Source: an uncultured Eubacteriales bacterium
GTDB lineage: Bacteria; Bacillota; Clostridia; Peptostreptococcales; Anaerovoracaceae
Direction: 5' to 3'
NCBI GenBank assembly: GCA_902797405.1
Contig: CADBSP010000044.1
Location: 1 to 7,481 of the forward strand
Length of the DNA: 7,481 nt
Part shown: one piece after another, positions 6,516 through 7,481 of the stretch
How positions within the stretch are numbered: the first letter of the stretch is position 1
Layout of the letters: each line of letters starts with the position of its first letter
Position numbers and translations under genes: made by a program
The notes under the pieces: generated by a model
What the model saw: the letters and a program-made list of their open reading frames with translations, nothing else
What the model was told of the DNA's origin: nothing
Database searches by the model: none

Positions 6516-7481
6516 ATGAGAAAACCAAAATACATTTCATCATCGGATAATCCGAATTATAAAGGCTGGTTAAAACTCCTCCAGAGAAAATTTAGAGACC
6601 TGGAATCGAAATTCATAATAGAGGGTGAAGTTTTACTGGAGGATGCAGCGAAGAGCGGCGGAGAAATATGCGAGCTGCTGTTTAGTTCGGACATAGAAAA
6701 ATTAAGTGATGCCGAAGAGTACAGCGTCGAAGAATATATAAGCGATTTAGTCAGGAAGCTAAATCAGAATGGAAAAACTATAGATAAGTATTACATTCTT
6801 TCCTCGGAGCTATTTCAAAAACTCAGCCAAACGGAAAACGGACGAAGAGTGATAGGAATAGTGAAAAAGCCGGTTTTTGATAGCTTTTTAGATGATGTAA
6901 AAGTCAATAAGGAAAAAGCTACAGAAGGGAACTGCTCGGAGGAGGGAAGGACGTTTAATAAGAACATACTGGTATTGGATAGACTGCAGGATCCCGGCAA
7001 TATGGGGACCATTATAAGAACTGCGGATGCAGCAGGATTTAATGAAATTATAGCCATCAAAGGAACCGTAGATGCCTTTTCACCTAAGGTTGTTCGTTCA
7101 GCAGCAGGTTCCATAATACGCATTCCAATTACATACGTGGATGGAACAGATGAACTCGTGGATAGAATACGTTTGGTTTGGAATAATGAAGAAACCTGTG
7201 AAGCTGAGAAACCAAAGAAGGAATCCCATGAGTCAGTGAAATTATCAGGAGGAACAATAATTGCGACTGCCATGGACGGAGAGAGCAATCTATGGGAGAC
7301 GGATTTATCCGGATCTGTTGCGATAATCATCGGAAACGAGGGTGCGGGAGTATCTCCCGAACTAATTGAGCTGGCTGATAAAAGGATATCTATCCCGATG
7401 CAGGGAAACATCGAATCATTAAACGCAGGAGTGTCAGCCTCATTATTAATGTATGAGGTTTTCCGTCAGCAAAGGCAATAA
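6516..7481 (+). CDS. SpoU/TrmH-family RNA 2'-O-ribose methyltransferase
   Basis: SPOUT-class enzyme expected to methylate a ribose 2'-OH in rRNA or tRNA with S-adenosylmethionine; the target cannot be read from sequence. It has 321 residues. The N-terminal substrate-binding domain (about 5-118) opens with SSSDNPNYK and FIIEGEVLLEDA (33-44), typical of the YsgA/RlmB-like branch. The knotted catalytic domain carries all three SpoU motifs: LDRLQDPGNMGTIIRTADAAGF (154-175, in two parts LDRLQDPGNMG and TIIRTADAAGF, catalytic-type Arg168), AIIIGNEGAGVS (269-280) and ISIPMQGNIESLNAGVSAS (291-309). Typical relatives are about 240-280 residues; the excess lies in charged segments near 59-90, 122-148 and 222-244. 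ATG 6516 is the first start codon after an in-frame TAG at 6483 and fits the family N-terminus, but no Shine-Dalgarno is visible because the hairpin occupies that place. The gene is outside the classical dcw set and may be read through from ftsZ or from an unseen promoter. It is complete; its TAA ends the window. Confidence 0.92.
   Translation: MRKPKYISSSDNPNYKGWLKLLQRKFRDLESKFIIEGEVLLEDAAKSGGEICELLFSSDIEKLSDAEEYSVEEYISDLVRKLNQNGKTIDKYYILSSELFQKLSQTENGRRVIGIVKKPVFDSFLDDVKVNKEKATEGNCSEEGRTFNKNILVLDRLQDPGNMGTIIRTADAAGFNEIIAIKGTVDAFSPKVVRSAAGSIIRIPITYVDGTDELVDRIRLVWNNEETCEAEKPKKESHESVKLSGGTIIATAMDGESNLWETDLSGSVAIIIGNEGAGVSPELIELADKRISIPMQGNIESLNAGVSASLLMYEVFRQQRQ

Noticed and set aside
6815..7411. 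Long open frame on the minus strand (198 codons) opposite the methyltransferase
   Set aside because: It lies fully antisense to a gene with clear SpoU motifs, has a Ser/Pro/Ile-rich composition typical of a shadow frame, and shows no recognisable domain.
1..7481. Mobile element, CRISPR, phage, toxin-antitoxin or RNA gene in the window
   Set aside because: The whole window is filled with seven co-directional housekeeping-type genes and two short spacers, and no repeat array, transposase, terminal inverted repeat or tRNA fold was seen.

Overview
The window is one continuous stretch of a division and cell wall (dcw) cluster, with every gene on the + strand: the 3' part of mraY, then murD, ftsW, murG, ftsQ/divIB and ftsZ, followed by a SpoU/TrmH-family RNA 2'-O-methyltransferase whose stop codon is the last codon of the window. 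The low-to-moderate G+C content, AGGAGG-type ribosome binding sites, the DivIB-like FtsQ, the short FtsZ linker and the compact gene order all suggest a Gram-positive Firmicute. I infer Clostridia, possibly Lachnospiraceae-like, but nothing here fixes the genus.

Positions 1-5174 hold five tightly packed genes for lipid II synthesis and septal peptidoglycan assembly. mraY and murD are 12 nt apart; murD/ftsW and ftsW/murG overlap by 4 nt (ATGA); murG/ftsQ overlap by 8 nt. This points to one mRNA with translational coupling. MurD adds D-glutamate to UDP-MurNAc-L-Ala in the cytoplasm. MraY moves the finished MurNAc-pentapeptide to undecaprenyl phosphate (lipid I). MurG adds GlcNAc (lipid II). FtsW is the SEDS glycosyltransferase that polymerises it at the septum, and FtsQ/DivIB is the bitopic scaffold of the divisome.

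Positions 5175-5290 form the main intergenic region. It carries two plausible sigma-A-type promoters and a strong Shine-Dalgarno, so ftsZ can probably be expressed apart from the upstream wall genes. ftsA is absent at its usual place before ftsZ, as are murC, murB and ddl between murG and ftsQ. FtsZ is complete, with an intact GTPase core and a C-terminal anchor peptide.

Positions 6437-6515 hold a small palindrome and a perfect 9-bp GC-rich hairpin that runs almost into the start codon of the methyltransferase. That gene has no visible Shine-Dalgarno and carries several hydrophilic insertions compared with typical relatives.

I see no phage, IS, CRISPR, tRNA or rRNA, and no convincing new multi-gene system. 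The most interesting points are the missing ftsA, the dual promoter layout of ftsZ, and the hairpin/no-SD junction before the methyltransferase.
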